Shown piece after piece: positions 1 through 8,006 of a stretch of DNA of 64,000 bases. The notes beneath the pieces were generated by a model. It searched no databases and was not told where the DNA came from. It saw only the letters and a list, made by a program, of their open reading frames with translations. This DNA comes from an uncultured Lachnospiraceae bacterium (GTDB lineage: Bacteria; Bacillota; Clostridia; Lachnospirales; Lachnospiraceae). The position numbers were made by a program, and so were the translations under genes. The stretch is from positions 109,876 to 173,875 of the forward strand of contig CATOPL010000005.1 in assembly GCA_951802115.1 (NCBI GenBank), in the 5' to 3' direction. Numbering within the stretch: position 1 is the stretch's first letter; each line of letters starts with the position of its first letter.

Positions 1-88
1 ATTTTCGTCCCCTGAAAATCGTATAGCATAGACCAACAAGGGCAACAATGAAAATTCCTGTCTGTATCAGGTCGGAATATGTAATCAT
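1..88 (-). CDS. Holin-like / type I toxin small membrane peptide, truncated at window edge (MITYSDLIQTGIFIVALVGLCYTIFRGRK...)
   Basis: Manual translation of the minus strand from the ATG at 88: short N-terminal polar segment, one hydrophobic TM helix, basic C-terminus. Strong SD AAGGAGGG upstream. Resembles the putative holin-like toxin family of Firmicutes. Absent from the supplied ORF track because it runs off the edge. Confidence 0.7.
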   Translation of the reverse strand, partial: MITYSDLIQTGIFIVALVGLCYTIFRGRK

Positions 89-94
89 TGGCAT

Positions 95-118
95 CCCTCC
101 TTTCTTTCATCTGGAGGG
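95..118 (-). promoter_or_regulatory. SD-sequestering hairpin upstream of the holin-like toxin
   Basis: Minus strand CCCTCC (118-113) is complementary to the GGAGGG (100-95) that forms the Shine-Dalgarno; 12-nt loop. Confidence 0.5.
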
Positions 119-262
119 TTCATCCCCTCCGAAGAGGGTAAGCCGCCCGGCTCTCTGGTTTTCCTGTCCCAAATTCTACCATACAGCCGCTTTTTATTCA
201 ATCCTGTATCTGTATTTCCCGTTTTTATCTCTACAGACAAACAAATATATCCTTGCAGGCTT

Positions 263-540
263 TCAATGTCCGTTTTGTGGTTCCTGTTCTTCATCTCTCA
301 CCACAGAATCCGCCTCACACCGTTCTTTCATTCTCCGCGCAAGCTCCGGCCGCTGTTCGTCAATTTCCGTCTGGTATCCTTCGACCTGATAGAGACAAAC
401 CTTTTCGTAAACCGCATTAAATTTTTCTCACTTTCAGCACAGACAATGGAAGCGTACAGGACATACGCCGACTGAAGATCCCACAGAAAGTCAAACAGAC
501 CGTACGGTTCGGTGTGTGTGCCTTTGTCAAGTTCCAACAT
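263..540 (-). pseudogene. Small conserved-looking protein split by a frameshift (frame 0 328-540, continuing in the -1 frame to the stop at 263)
   Basis: Frame 0 MLELDKGTHTEPYGLFDFLWDLQSAYVLYASIVCAESEKNL continues naturally in the -1 frame as NAVYEKVCLYQVEGYQTEIDEQRPELARRMKERCEADSVVRDEEQEPQNGH*. The junction lies at AAATTTA. Confidence 0.5.
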
Positions 541-552
541 CCGTTCTTTAAA

Positions 553-647
553 TGTTTATGAATGAGCATGACTGTTTATGAATGTTTCACAAATTTCTCT
601 GTCAATTTTTGTGCATTAATATGATTGACTTTGACTGTTTGTGACTG
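553..647 (+). promoter_or_regulatory. Direct-repeat operator candidates upstream of fruK
   Basis: TGTTTATGAATG at 553-564 and 573-584, and TGTTTGTGACTG at 636-647, just upstream of a fructose PTS operon. DeoR/FruR-type repeated sites are plausible. Confidence 0.4.
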
Positions 648-694
648 TATAATTAATGTATCAAAAAGATCAAGGAAAGAGAGGGAACAGAACT

Positions 695-1600
695 ATGATC
701 TACACGGTTACTTTTAATCCGTCGTTGGACTACATCGTATCTGTCAACGATTTTCAGCTCGGAAAAACGAATCGTACCTGTGCAGAGCAGATATTGCCGG
801 GCGGAAAAGGCATCAACGTATCTACTGTACTTCAGAATCTGGACATCGAAAATGTGGCTCTTGGATTTACTGCCGGTTTCACCGGTGAAGAACTTCTTAG
901 AAAAATGAACAGCATCGGGTTCCATTGTGATTTTATTCACCTGAACAGCGGATGTTCCCGAATTAACATTAAAATGAAGGATTTTGACGGAACGGAAATC
1001 AACGGTCAGGGCCCGGTCATCAGTCAGGAAGCCATCCGCCAATTAATGGAAAAGCTTGAACGACTAAAAGCAGATGATATACTCGTTCTGGCAGGGAGCA
1101 TTCCGGAAAGTATGCCGGATTCCATCTATCATGATATTCTGGCGGCTTTAAACAACCGCGGCATCTTGTTTGTGGTAGATGCCACAAATAATCTGCTTCT
1201 GAATGTACTGGAATATCATCCATTCCTGATCAAACCGAATAATCATGAACTGGGTGAAATTTTTCAGGTAGAACTTTCGTCCAGAGAATCGGTCATCCCC
1301 TACGCCAGAAAGCTGCAGGAAAAGGGCGCACGGAATGTACTGGTCTCCATGGCTGGTGAAGGAGCAGTCCTCGTGGCGGAAAACGGAGAAGTTTTCATGC
1401 AGCCGGCGCCTAACGGGACTCTGGTCAATGCTGTCGGAGCCGGCGACTCCATGGTAGCGGGTTTTGTGGCTGGCTGGACACAAAAAAAAGATTACCGCCA
1501 TGCTTTTCATATGGGAATTTCCGCCGGAAGTGCCAGTGCTTTCTCTGATCTGCTGGCCACAAAAGACGAAATTCTCACAATCTACCGGACTTTAACCTGA
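695..1600 (+). CDS. fruK: 1-phosphofructokinase
   Basis: MIYTVTFNPSLDYIV start, GGKGINVS and NAVGAGDSMVAGF PfkB signatures. Start at the internal ATG, followed by a fructose PTS. Confidence 0.93.
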   Translation: MIYTVTFNPSLDYIVSVNDFQLGKTNRTCAEQILPGGKGINVSTVLQNLDIENVALGFTAGFTGEELLRKMNSIGFHCDFIHLNSGCSRINIKMKDFDGTEINGQGPVISQEAIRQLMEKLERLKADDILVLAGSIPESMPDSIYHDILAALNNRGILFVVDATNNLLLNVLEYHPFLIKPNNHELGEIFQVELSSRESVIPYARKLQEKGARNVLVSMAGEGAVLVAENGEVFMQPAPNGTLVNAVGAGDSMVAGFVAGWTQKKDYRHAFHMGISAGSASAFSDLLATKDEILTIYRTLT

Positions 1601-1673
1601 ATCTTTATTCTGAAAGCCGGAAGCCAAAGCCCTGCTGACAGAACATTTCCTCTTGAAATTATATAATCCCTGG

Positions 1674-1784
1674 AGCGTGTCTGAACATTCATTCCCGCTG
1701 TCTGTACGCTCCATTTTGCGGTATATTCGATCCTCACAAACTGTGGCTCGCATCTGCCGGAAAGCTATTTTCAAATACACTCCG
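1674..1784. repeat. Dispersed imperfect-palindromic intergenic repeat, copy 1
   Basis: Inverted ends GGAGCGTGTCTGAA / TTCAAATACACTCC. Shares internal blocks with 5020-5066 and 31601-31765. Confidence 0.55.
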
Positions 1785-1822
1785 GTACATTGCCTGTCAA
1801 AATAACAGAAAGGAAAAATATT

Positions 1823-3739
1823 ATGCGGATAACAGATTTACTAGACAAAAGAAGTATCTCTCTGACCGGAGCTCCCGGATCTAAAAAAGAGGCTCTGGAC
1901 CAGATCATTGACCTGATGATCAGAAGTGAAAAAATCAACGACAAAGAAGCATATCGCCGGGAAGTCTATCGGCGTGAGGAAGAAAGCACAACAGGAATCG
2001 GTGAAGGGATCGCGATCCCTCACGGCAAAGGGCCATTTGTCACCAAGCCTGGCCTGGCTGCTATGGTCGTAAAAAACGGCGTCGATTTTGACTCGCTGGA
2101 CAAAGAGCCTGTCCACCTGATCTTTCTGATTGCAGCGCCCAATACGGAAGACAACATTCACCTTGATGTACTGAGCAAGCTTTCCATGCTCCTCATGGAT
2201 GAAAAATTTGCCGACGACCTCAAAAATGCCTCCAGCGTGGAAGAATTTCTTCAGATTGTAGACGCGGCAGATGATGAGAAACCTGATCTGAATGATCAGC
2301 TTGCAGCACAGAATACCTCCGCGGCAGAGGGTGCTTTTAAAATTCTGGCAGTGACCGGATGTCCGACCGGTATCGCGCATACATACATGGCAGCGGAGGG
2401 AATCGAAAAAGCCGCGCGCAAAGCCGGATGCTTTGTCAAAGTTGAAACCCGGGGATCCGGCGGCGCCAAAAACGTACTGACTGACCAGGAAATCAAAGAA
2501 GCGGACTGCATCATTATAGCTGCAGATACCAAAGTACCTATGGATCGTTTTCATGGCAAGAAGCTTATCGAATGCCAGGTGTCAGACGGCATCAGCAAAG
2601 CAGATCAACTGGTGGAGCGCGCCATGAGCGGAAATATACCGGTCTATCAGGCCGATAATCCTTCCTCTTCCTCCGCGTCGGGCAGCCCTTCCGGTGGAGT
2701 TGGACACAAAATATACATGCAGCTGATGAACGGCGTCTCCCATATGCTTCCCTTCGTTGTCGGAGGCGGTATCCTGATCGCTCTTGCCTTCCTGATCGAC
2801 GGCCTTTTTGTAGATATCAATGCGCTCTCTGATGAAGCCAGAAGCGCTTTTGGAACCATCACTCCCGCAGCTGCTGTTTTAAAAGGCATCGGTGATACCG
2901 CATTTAGTTTCATGCTTCCGGTCCTTGCAGGCTTTATTGCCATGAGCATTGCGGACCGCCCCGGACTGGCTGTAGGTTTTGTAGGTGGTATGATGGCCTC
3001 TGCAGGCAAATCCGGCTTCCTGGGTGCACTGGCGGCAGGTTTTATTGCCGGGTATCTGATACTGCTCCTGATCCACATATTTTCCAAACTGCCGCAGGCG
3101 ATTGAGAAGATCGCTCCGGTTCTGCTCTATCCACTGTGCGGTATTCTTCTGATGGGACTGATCATGCAGTTCTGCGTAGAACCACCTATCGGCGCACTGA
3201 ATACTGCCTTAAACACTGCACTGACGAACATGGGCGGTTCCAGCCGTATACTTCTTGGTATCGTCGTAGCAGGCATGATGGCTATCGACATGGGCGGCCC
3301 TTTCAATAAAGCTGCTTACGTTTTCGGAACTGCTTCCATCGCAGCCGGTAATTATCACATCATGGCAGCTGTTATGATCGGCGGTATGGTTCCTCCCTGT
3401 GCCATCGCACTTGCAAGCCTGCTGTTCAAGAACAAATTTACAAAGGCAGAACGGGAATCCGGCCCGGTCAATTTTATCATGGGACTGGCCTTTATCACCG
3501 AAGGTGCAATTCCTTTTGCCGCCTCCGATCCCCTGCATGTGCTCCCTTCCTGCATGGTGGGATCCGCTGTGGCAGGAGCTCTTTCCATGGCATTTAACTG
3601 TACTTTGATGGCTCCGCACGGCGGTATCTTCGTCGTCCCGGTTGTAGGCAATGCCATCATGTATCTGGCAGCGCTTGTAATCGGAACAATCACCGGCGCG
3701 GTTCTGCTCGGTGTATTGAAAAAGAAAGTTTCCGAATAA
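1823..3739 (+). CDS. fruA: PTS fructose transporter subunit IIABC
   Basis: EIIA (GIAIPHGK), EIIB (VTGCPTGIAHTYMAAEGIE) and EIIC membrane domains in one polypeptide. Confidence 0.95.
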   Translation: MRITDLLDKRSISLTGAPGSKKEALDQIIDLMIRSEKINDKEAYRREVYRREEESTTGIGEGIAIPHGKGPFVTKPGLAAMVVKNGVDFDSLDKEPVHLIFLIAAPNTEDNIHLDVLSKLSMLLMDEKFADDLKNASSVEEFLQIVDAADDEKPDLNDQLAAQNTSAAEGAFKILAVTGCPTGIAHTYMAAEGIEKAARKAGCFVKVETRGSGGAKNVLTDQEIKEADCIIIAADTKVPMDRFHGKKLIECQVSDGISKADQLVERAMSGNIPVYQADNPSSSSASGSPSGGVGHKIYMQLMNGVSHMLPFVVGGGILIALAFLIDGLFVDINALSDEARSAFGTITPAAAVLKGIGDTAFSFMLPVLAGFIAMSIADRPGLAVGFVGGMMASAGKSGFLGALAAGFIAGYLILLLIHIFSKLPQAIEKIAPVLLYPLCGILLMGLIMQFCVEPPIGALNTALNTALTNMGGSSRILLGIVVAGMMAIDMGGPFNKAAYVFGTASIAAGNYHIMAAVMIGGMVPPCAIALASLLFKNKFTKAERESGPVNFIMGLAFITEGAIPFAASDPLHVLPSCMVGSAVAGALSMAFNCTLMAPHGGIFVVPVVGNAIMYLAALVIGTITGAVLLGVLKKKVSE

Positions 3740-3818
3740 ACTTGATTCATCGTACCATTCAGGGCTGTCGCAGAATACAGCCCTGGTGGTCATCCATTCT
3801 GTCCGGCCGGTTCGGATA

Positions 3819-4634
3819 TCAAAAGTCCAACAGAAGCTGTTTCACCCAGCTGCACAGCTTTTCGCTGCTTTCATTTGCTATTTTCATCACTTCTTCATGG
3901 CTGTGTTTCGTTTTGGAAATCCCTGTGGCCATATTCGTAATACAGGCGATTCCCAGTACCTTCATGCCCAGATAATTAGCCGCAATCGTTTCAGGCACTG
4001 TAGACATACCGATGGCATCTGCACCGAGATTCTCAAAAGCCCGAATCTCCGCCGCGGTCTCGTAGCAGGGCCCGGAAAAGATCGCATATACCCCTTTCTG
4101 ATACGGAAGGCCCAGCCCATCTGCTGCAGCCTGCGCCTTTTTCATCAAGTCTTTGGAATACGCCTCCGACATATCCGGAAAACGAACGCCGAAACGCTCA
4201 TCGTTCTCCCCGATCAGGGGATTATCTCCCAGCATATTGATATAATCCGTCAGAAGCATCAGGTCTCCCGGTGTGAATTTCCGATTAATTCCGCCGCAGG
4301 CGTTGGTTACAATCAGATTTTCAATACCCAGAAGCTTCATCACATAGATGGGATAGGTCACTTCCTTCATCGTAAATCCTTCATAATAATGAAAGCGCCC
4401 CTGCATAGCTGCAACTGTCTTTTGGCCTATTCTGCCAATCACCAGATTGCCCTCATGTCCCGCCACATCAGACTGCGGAAAATTCGGGATCTCGGCATAA
4501 GGAATCACGGTTTTCTCCTCCATGATGTCCACGAGCCCGCCAAGACCACTGCCCAGGATGATTCCTGTAACCGGTTTTAAACTGATCTTGCTCTGAATAA
4601 AAACAGCTGATTCTTTTACCTTGTCATAAAACAT
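3819..4634 (-). CDS. Purine-nucleoside phosphorylase
   Basis: GIILGSGLGGLVD, GRFHYYEG, NACGGIN, GPCYETAAEIR and MSTVPE motifs. Likely start MFYDKVKESAVF with a GGAGG SD. Confidence 0.95.
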   Translation of the reverse strand: MFYDKVKESAVFIQSKISLKPVTGIILGSGLGGLVDIMEEKTVIPYAEIPNFPQSDVAGHEGNLVIGRIGQKTVAAMQGRFHYYEGFTMKEVTYPIYVMKLLGIENLIVTNACGGINRKFTPGDLMLLTDYINMLGDNPLIGENDERFGVRFPDMSEAYSKDLMKKAQAAADGLGLPYQKGVYAIFSGPCYETAAEIRAFENLGADAIGMSTVPETIAANYLGMKVLGIACITNMATGISKTKHSHEEVMKIANESSEKLCSWVKQLLLDF

Positions 4635-4657
4635 ATATTTTTCCTCCATATATTTTA

Positions 4658-4895
4658 AGAGAGTGTCAACTTTATATGGCCAAACCCGGCTCAAACCCAG
4701 CAAAATCAACAGTTTCAGAGTCTATAAGCCTATGTCTCCCCTTTCTTTGGCTTACCCGGCCAATATTTTGCTCCAAAAATCAGCCAAGTCGGGCGGAAAG
4801 CCCGTTTTTCAGCCTCGGCAGAGCTTTCGTTGTAAAATACAATGACTAAGCCAACGGAAAGGGAGCTGATTTTCATATTTTGTTTTACACTATCT
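4658..4895. mobile_element. Non-coding inverted-repeat-bounded element (MITE or IS remnant)
   Basis: Outer ends AGAGAGTGTCAAC / rc AGATAGTGTAAAAC, plus inner inverted copies CTCCCCTTTCTTTGGCTTA / TAAGCCAACGGAAAGGGAG. Confidence 0.4.
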
Positions 4896-5019
4896 ATTTT
4901 GATACATACATAATATTATAAAACATTCATTTCCTCAATAGACAAAGGGACTGTTGCCTGACAAAAGCGCTCCTGATCAAAAAGGGCATATCCTTTTTCG
5001 ATTTTCGAAACAGACAATA

Positions 5020-5066
5020 GAAATATACTGCACATCTGCCAGAAAGCTGTTTTCAAATACGCTCTA
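5020..5066. repeat. Dispersed intergenic repeat, partial copy 2
   Basis: CACATCTGCCAGAAAGCTGTTTTCAAATACGCTC matches CGCATCTGCCGGAAAGCTATTTTCAAATACACTC in copy 1. Confidence 0.5.
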
Positions 5067-5642
5067 ACGAATGATCAGTTCCCGATCCCCGATCCCGCCT
5101 TCTAAAATACCACGGACAAGCAGCTCCGCCTGCAGTCTGGAATTTTCCAGAAGACTGTCAAGGTCTGCATTCTTTTTTACATCTTCCTTCGCAGCAGATA
5201 CCATATTTATCACATCTTCCTTCTCTGTACGATTAAACAATGCCCAGCGCTCATCATAAAACTCAATGGAATCTTCATCAATTTCAACAGACTGTATTTC
5301 ACACTCAGGCAGCGTAATCTGCACTTCGCTCTCCCGGATCTCAATCCGGGCTTCTGCCAGATCAAGCCCCGCGCGGATTTGTGCCGTATAAATCATGGAA
5401 AAGCTGTTTTTCGTCAGGAAAGGAATACTTCCTTCTGAATATTTGATCAGTCCGGTATAAGTCAGCCTTGCCGCCGTCAGTTCACTGACCGCCTCCAGCT
5501 TTCCGCTTACAAAAGCTGAACTGAGCTCCGGTTCCTTCGGCGTGCCGTAGCTGATATAGCCGAAAACACCTGCTCCCATGCCGATAAGAAGCGCCAAAAA
5601 CATGGGAAACCATGATCTGCCTGACCTTCCATGTTTTTTCAT
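5064..5642 (-). CDS. DUF4230-like membrane-anchored protein
   Basis: Single N-terminal TM segment followed by a DUF4230-like region (FLTKNSFSMIYTAQIRAGLDL...). Confidence 0.65.
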   Translation of the reverse strand: MKKHGRSGRSWFPMFLALLIGMGAGVFGYISYGTPKEPELSSAFVSGKLEAVSELTAARLTYTGLIKYSEGSIPFLTKNSFSMIYTAQIRAGLDLAEARIEIRESEVQITLPECEIQSVEIDEDSIEFYDERWALFNRTEKEDVINMVSAAKEDVKKNADLDSLLENSRLQAELLVRGILEGGIGDRELIIR

Positions 5643-5809
5643 ATAAAATCGACCCCCTTGTTTGCTGCTGAAACAGCATCTGCATAATCTCTGGTCAAAT
5701 TATAACATGCGCCGGTTCTTCTGAAAATGTCTTTTTCCATACGCCGAAACACAGTCTGGTCCATACTATGATATTTTAAATCTTTATAGGAAAAATGATT
5801 ATATATGGA

Positions 5810-5841
5810 TTGACACAATATATTATATTATATATAATATA
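5810..5841 (+). promoter_or_regulatory. Sigma70-type promoter with overlapping perfect palindrome (candidate PadR operator)
   Basis: TTGACA 5810-5815, 17-bp spacer, TATAAT 5833-5838. Perfect palindrome TATATTATATATAATATA 5824-5841. Confidence 0.65.
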
Positions 5842-5873
5842 TAAAAGTTATTTATAAAAGAAAGGAGCGCAAA

Positions 5874-6191
5874 ATGATATTCCCTCTAACTCCACCCATG
5901 TTCGATCTGCTGATCCTTTCCATTACTGAAAAAGAAGATTCCTACGGCTATCAGTTGAGTCAGAAGATCAAAAACGTCTCCGGCGTCAAAGATTCCACCC
6001 TCTATCCAATCCTGAAAAGGCTGCTGGAGCAAAACTTTTTAAGCGTCTATGATCAGCCCTTCCAGGGGCGGAACCGACGCTATTACCGGATCACTGAATC
6101 CGGCAGAGAAAGATACCTGGAGCTTATGGAAGAATGGCAGCTGCACAAAGAAGCCATCGACCAGATTTTGAAAGGAGGAAACGAAACATGA
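5874..6191 (+). CDS. PadR family transcriptional regulator
   Basis: MFDLLILSITEKEDSYGYQLSQKI...STLYPILKRLLEQ: PadR winged helix. SD AAGGAG. Confidence 0.93.
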   Translation: MIFPLTPPMFDLLILSITEKEDSYGYQLSQKIKNVSGVKDSTLYPILKRLLEQNFLSVYDQPFQGRNRRYYRITESGRERYLELMEEWQLHKEAIDQILKGGNET

Positions 6192-6778
6192 ACCGGGAAG
6201 AATACATGAAACACCTGCAGTACAGACTCAGAAGACTTCCAAGAGAAGATTACGCCCGGGCAATCGCCTATTTTACAGAATATTTTGATGAAGCCGGACC
6301 TGAACAGGAGAAACAGGCCATTGAGGATCTGGGAAGTCCAGAACTGGCAGCCGACCAGATCATCCGGGAATTTGCAGTGGAAAATGCCGCCAGCCCTGTA
6401 AAGAATGTCAAAAAGGGCTTTTCGGCTCTGTGGATTGGTATTCTGGCAATTTTCGCCGCACCGATAGCTCTGCCGCTGGCACTGGCTTTCGGCGCCATAA
6501 TCCTGGCCATGATCCTGGTGGTGGCCGCTCTGATCTTATCTGTATTTCTGATTGCCATATCCATGATTCTGTCCGCCCTTCCATGCATCCTGGTCAGTCT
6601 CTGGCTGCTCTTTACTTCCCTTGCGGACGGACTGGCCACACTGGGAATGGGACTGATGCTCCTGGGAACGGGCATTCTTTTGACGATGGCAAGTATTTTC
6701 TTCACCAGATGGTGTCTGCATGGCATGACGCTTCTGTTCGGATCGATTGTGAAAGGTGGTAAGCATAATGAAAAATAA
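6188..6778 (+). CDS. DUF1700 domain membrane protein
   Basis: MNREEYMKHLQYRLRRLPREDYARAIAYFTEYFDEAG N-terminus with C-terminal TM helices; overlaps the padR stop. Confidence 0.85.
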   Translation: MNREEYMKHLQYRLRRLPREDYARAIAYFTEYFDEAGPEQEKQAIEDLGSPELAADQIIREFAVENAASPVKNVKKGFSALWIGILAIFAAPIALPLALAFGAIILAMILVVAALILSVFLIAISMILSALPCILVSLWLLFTSLADGLATLGMGLMLLGTGILLTMASIFFTRWCLHGMTLLFGSIVKGGKHNEK

Positions 6779-7871
6779 GAAAATATGGTTTCTCCTGTCC
6801 CTCAGCTGCATTCTGTCGGGAGCTTTCCTCATGCTTGCAGGAACCCTGTTCAGCGGAATTCCAGGATTCTATCTGGACCGAAGCGGTATTCATACCTCCA
6901 AAGAGGCGGCGGAGCATAAGCTGAACACATTTCACGATACAACAGAGCTGGACGCATTTGACAGTTTGGAGCTGAAGATCAGTTATGCGGAAGATGTGGA
7001 ACTGATCCCCTCTGATCATTATGCAGTCGAATACCGCATCTCCGGCATCCTGGAAGAGCCTGTCTGCAAAGTAGAAAACGGCCGGCTGATTTTTCAGGAG
7101 ACTCCCTCCTTCCCATACAATGACGCCCGGATCTGGTTTTTGTATACCGAACCAGGCTCTTCCTACGCCAGAGAGCCTGAGCCAGGACCTTATTATGTAA
7201 AAATTGAATATCCCGCGGATCAGCACTTCACGGATGTCGTAATCCGGATGGAATCCGGAAACCTGAAACTGCCAGCTATGAAAACAGATACCCTAGACAT
7301 CCGGAATGACTACGGAAACGTCTCTCTGGAAAGCTACGCCGGAAACGCACTGGACCTTTATCTGTCCAGCGGTAATCTGACCGCAGGGACAGTCACCGCA
7401 GAGCAGGCGCAGCTGAAGAACGAATATGGAAACGTCTCTCTGGAACACTATATGGGAAAATCACTGGAAATCCGGATGTCCAGTGGTGAACTTTCCCTCG
7501 GATCTGCAGAGACCGAGCAGACAGAGATTTTAAACGAATATGGAGATGTCCTGATCAGTCAGGCATCGGGGGGCAGCCTGACAGCAGAGCTGGACTCCGG
7601 CTCTTTTCTGTCCGACCGGCTGGACTTTCATGATCTGAAAGTAAAGAATGAATATGGAACGATCCGCGTCCGGCTTCCCGGAGAGATCTCCGGATACAGC
7701 TGTCAGCTGCAGACCGAATACGGCTCCATCCTTCTGGACGGCAAACGGATTATAAACAATGACCAGGATGAAAATGAGAATGAAATTTTCTATACCTCCG
7801 ACGGTTCTAACGGAAAGACGGTTGATATTTCCTGTGACAGCGGAGATATCATCATCGATCCGGCTTCGTAG
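6768..7871 (+). CDS. DUF4097 domain protein with repeated beta-strand units
   Basis: N-terminal TM, then repeated LxIxxSSGxLxxGxxxxEQxxxxNEYGxVxL units; linked to PadR/DUF1700. Confidence 0.85.
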   Translation: MKNKKIWFLLSLSCILSGAFLMLAGTLFSGIPGFYLDRSGIHTSKEAAEHKLNTFHDTTELDAFDSLELKISYAEDVELIPSDHYAVEYRISGILEEPVCKVENGRLIFQETPSFPYNDARIWFLYTEPGSSYAREPEPGPYYVKIEYPADQHFTDVVIRMESGNLKLPAMKTDTLDIRNDYGNVSLESYAGNALDLYLSSGNLTAGTVTAEQAQLKNEYGNVSLEHYMGKSLEIRMSSGELSLGSAETEQTEILNEYGDVLISQASGGSLTAELDSGSFLSDRLDFHDLKVKNEYGTIRVRLPGEISGYSCQLQTEYGSILLDGKRIINNDQDENENEIFYTSDGSNGKTVDISCDSGDIIIDPAS

Positions 7872-8006
7872 TCTCCCCCGCCTTTTCTGCCAACAGCCAT
7901 ACATCCTCGCCTTCTGCCGCTTTGAAGGCCAAAAACACATTGCGCTTCCGTCCCATCCATTGTAAAATATCAGAAAAGCAGCAATCTACAGAAAGCAGGT
8001 GGACCT

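Noticed and set aside
85-294. 69-aa minus-strand ORF overlapping the toxin leader
   Set aside because: It covers the toxin SD/hairpin leader and has low-complexity composition (GGLPSSEGMNPPDERKEGCQ); more likely 5'-UTR than coding.
1841-2554. 237-aa antisense ORF opposite fruA
   Set aside because: Shadow ORF of a confidently assigned PTS gene; Cys/Phe/His-rich with no recognisable domain.
3761-3784. AGGGCTGT/ACAGCCCT hairpin between fruA and PNP
   Set aside because: Probably a terminator, but it lacks a clear U-tract; too weak for a separate feature.
3209-3793. 194-aa antisense ORF opposite the fruA 3' end
   Set aside because: Complementary-strand artefact of the EIIC coding sequence.
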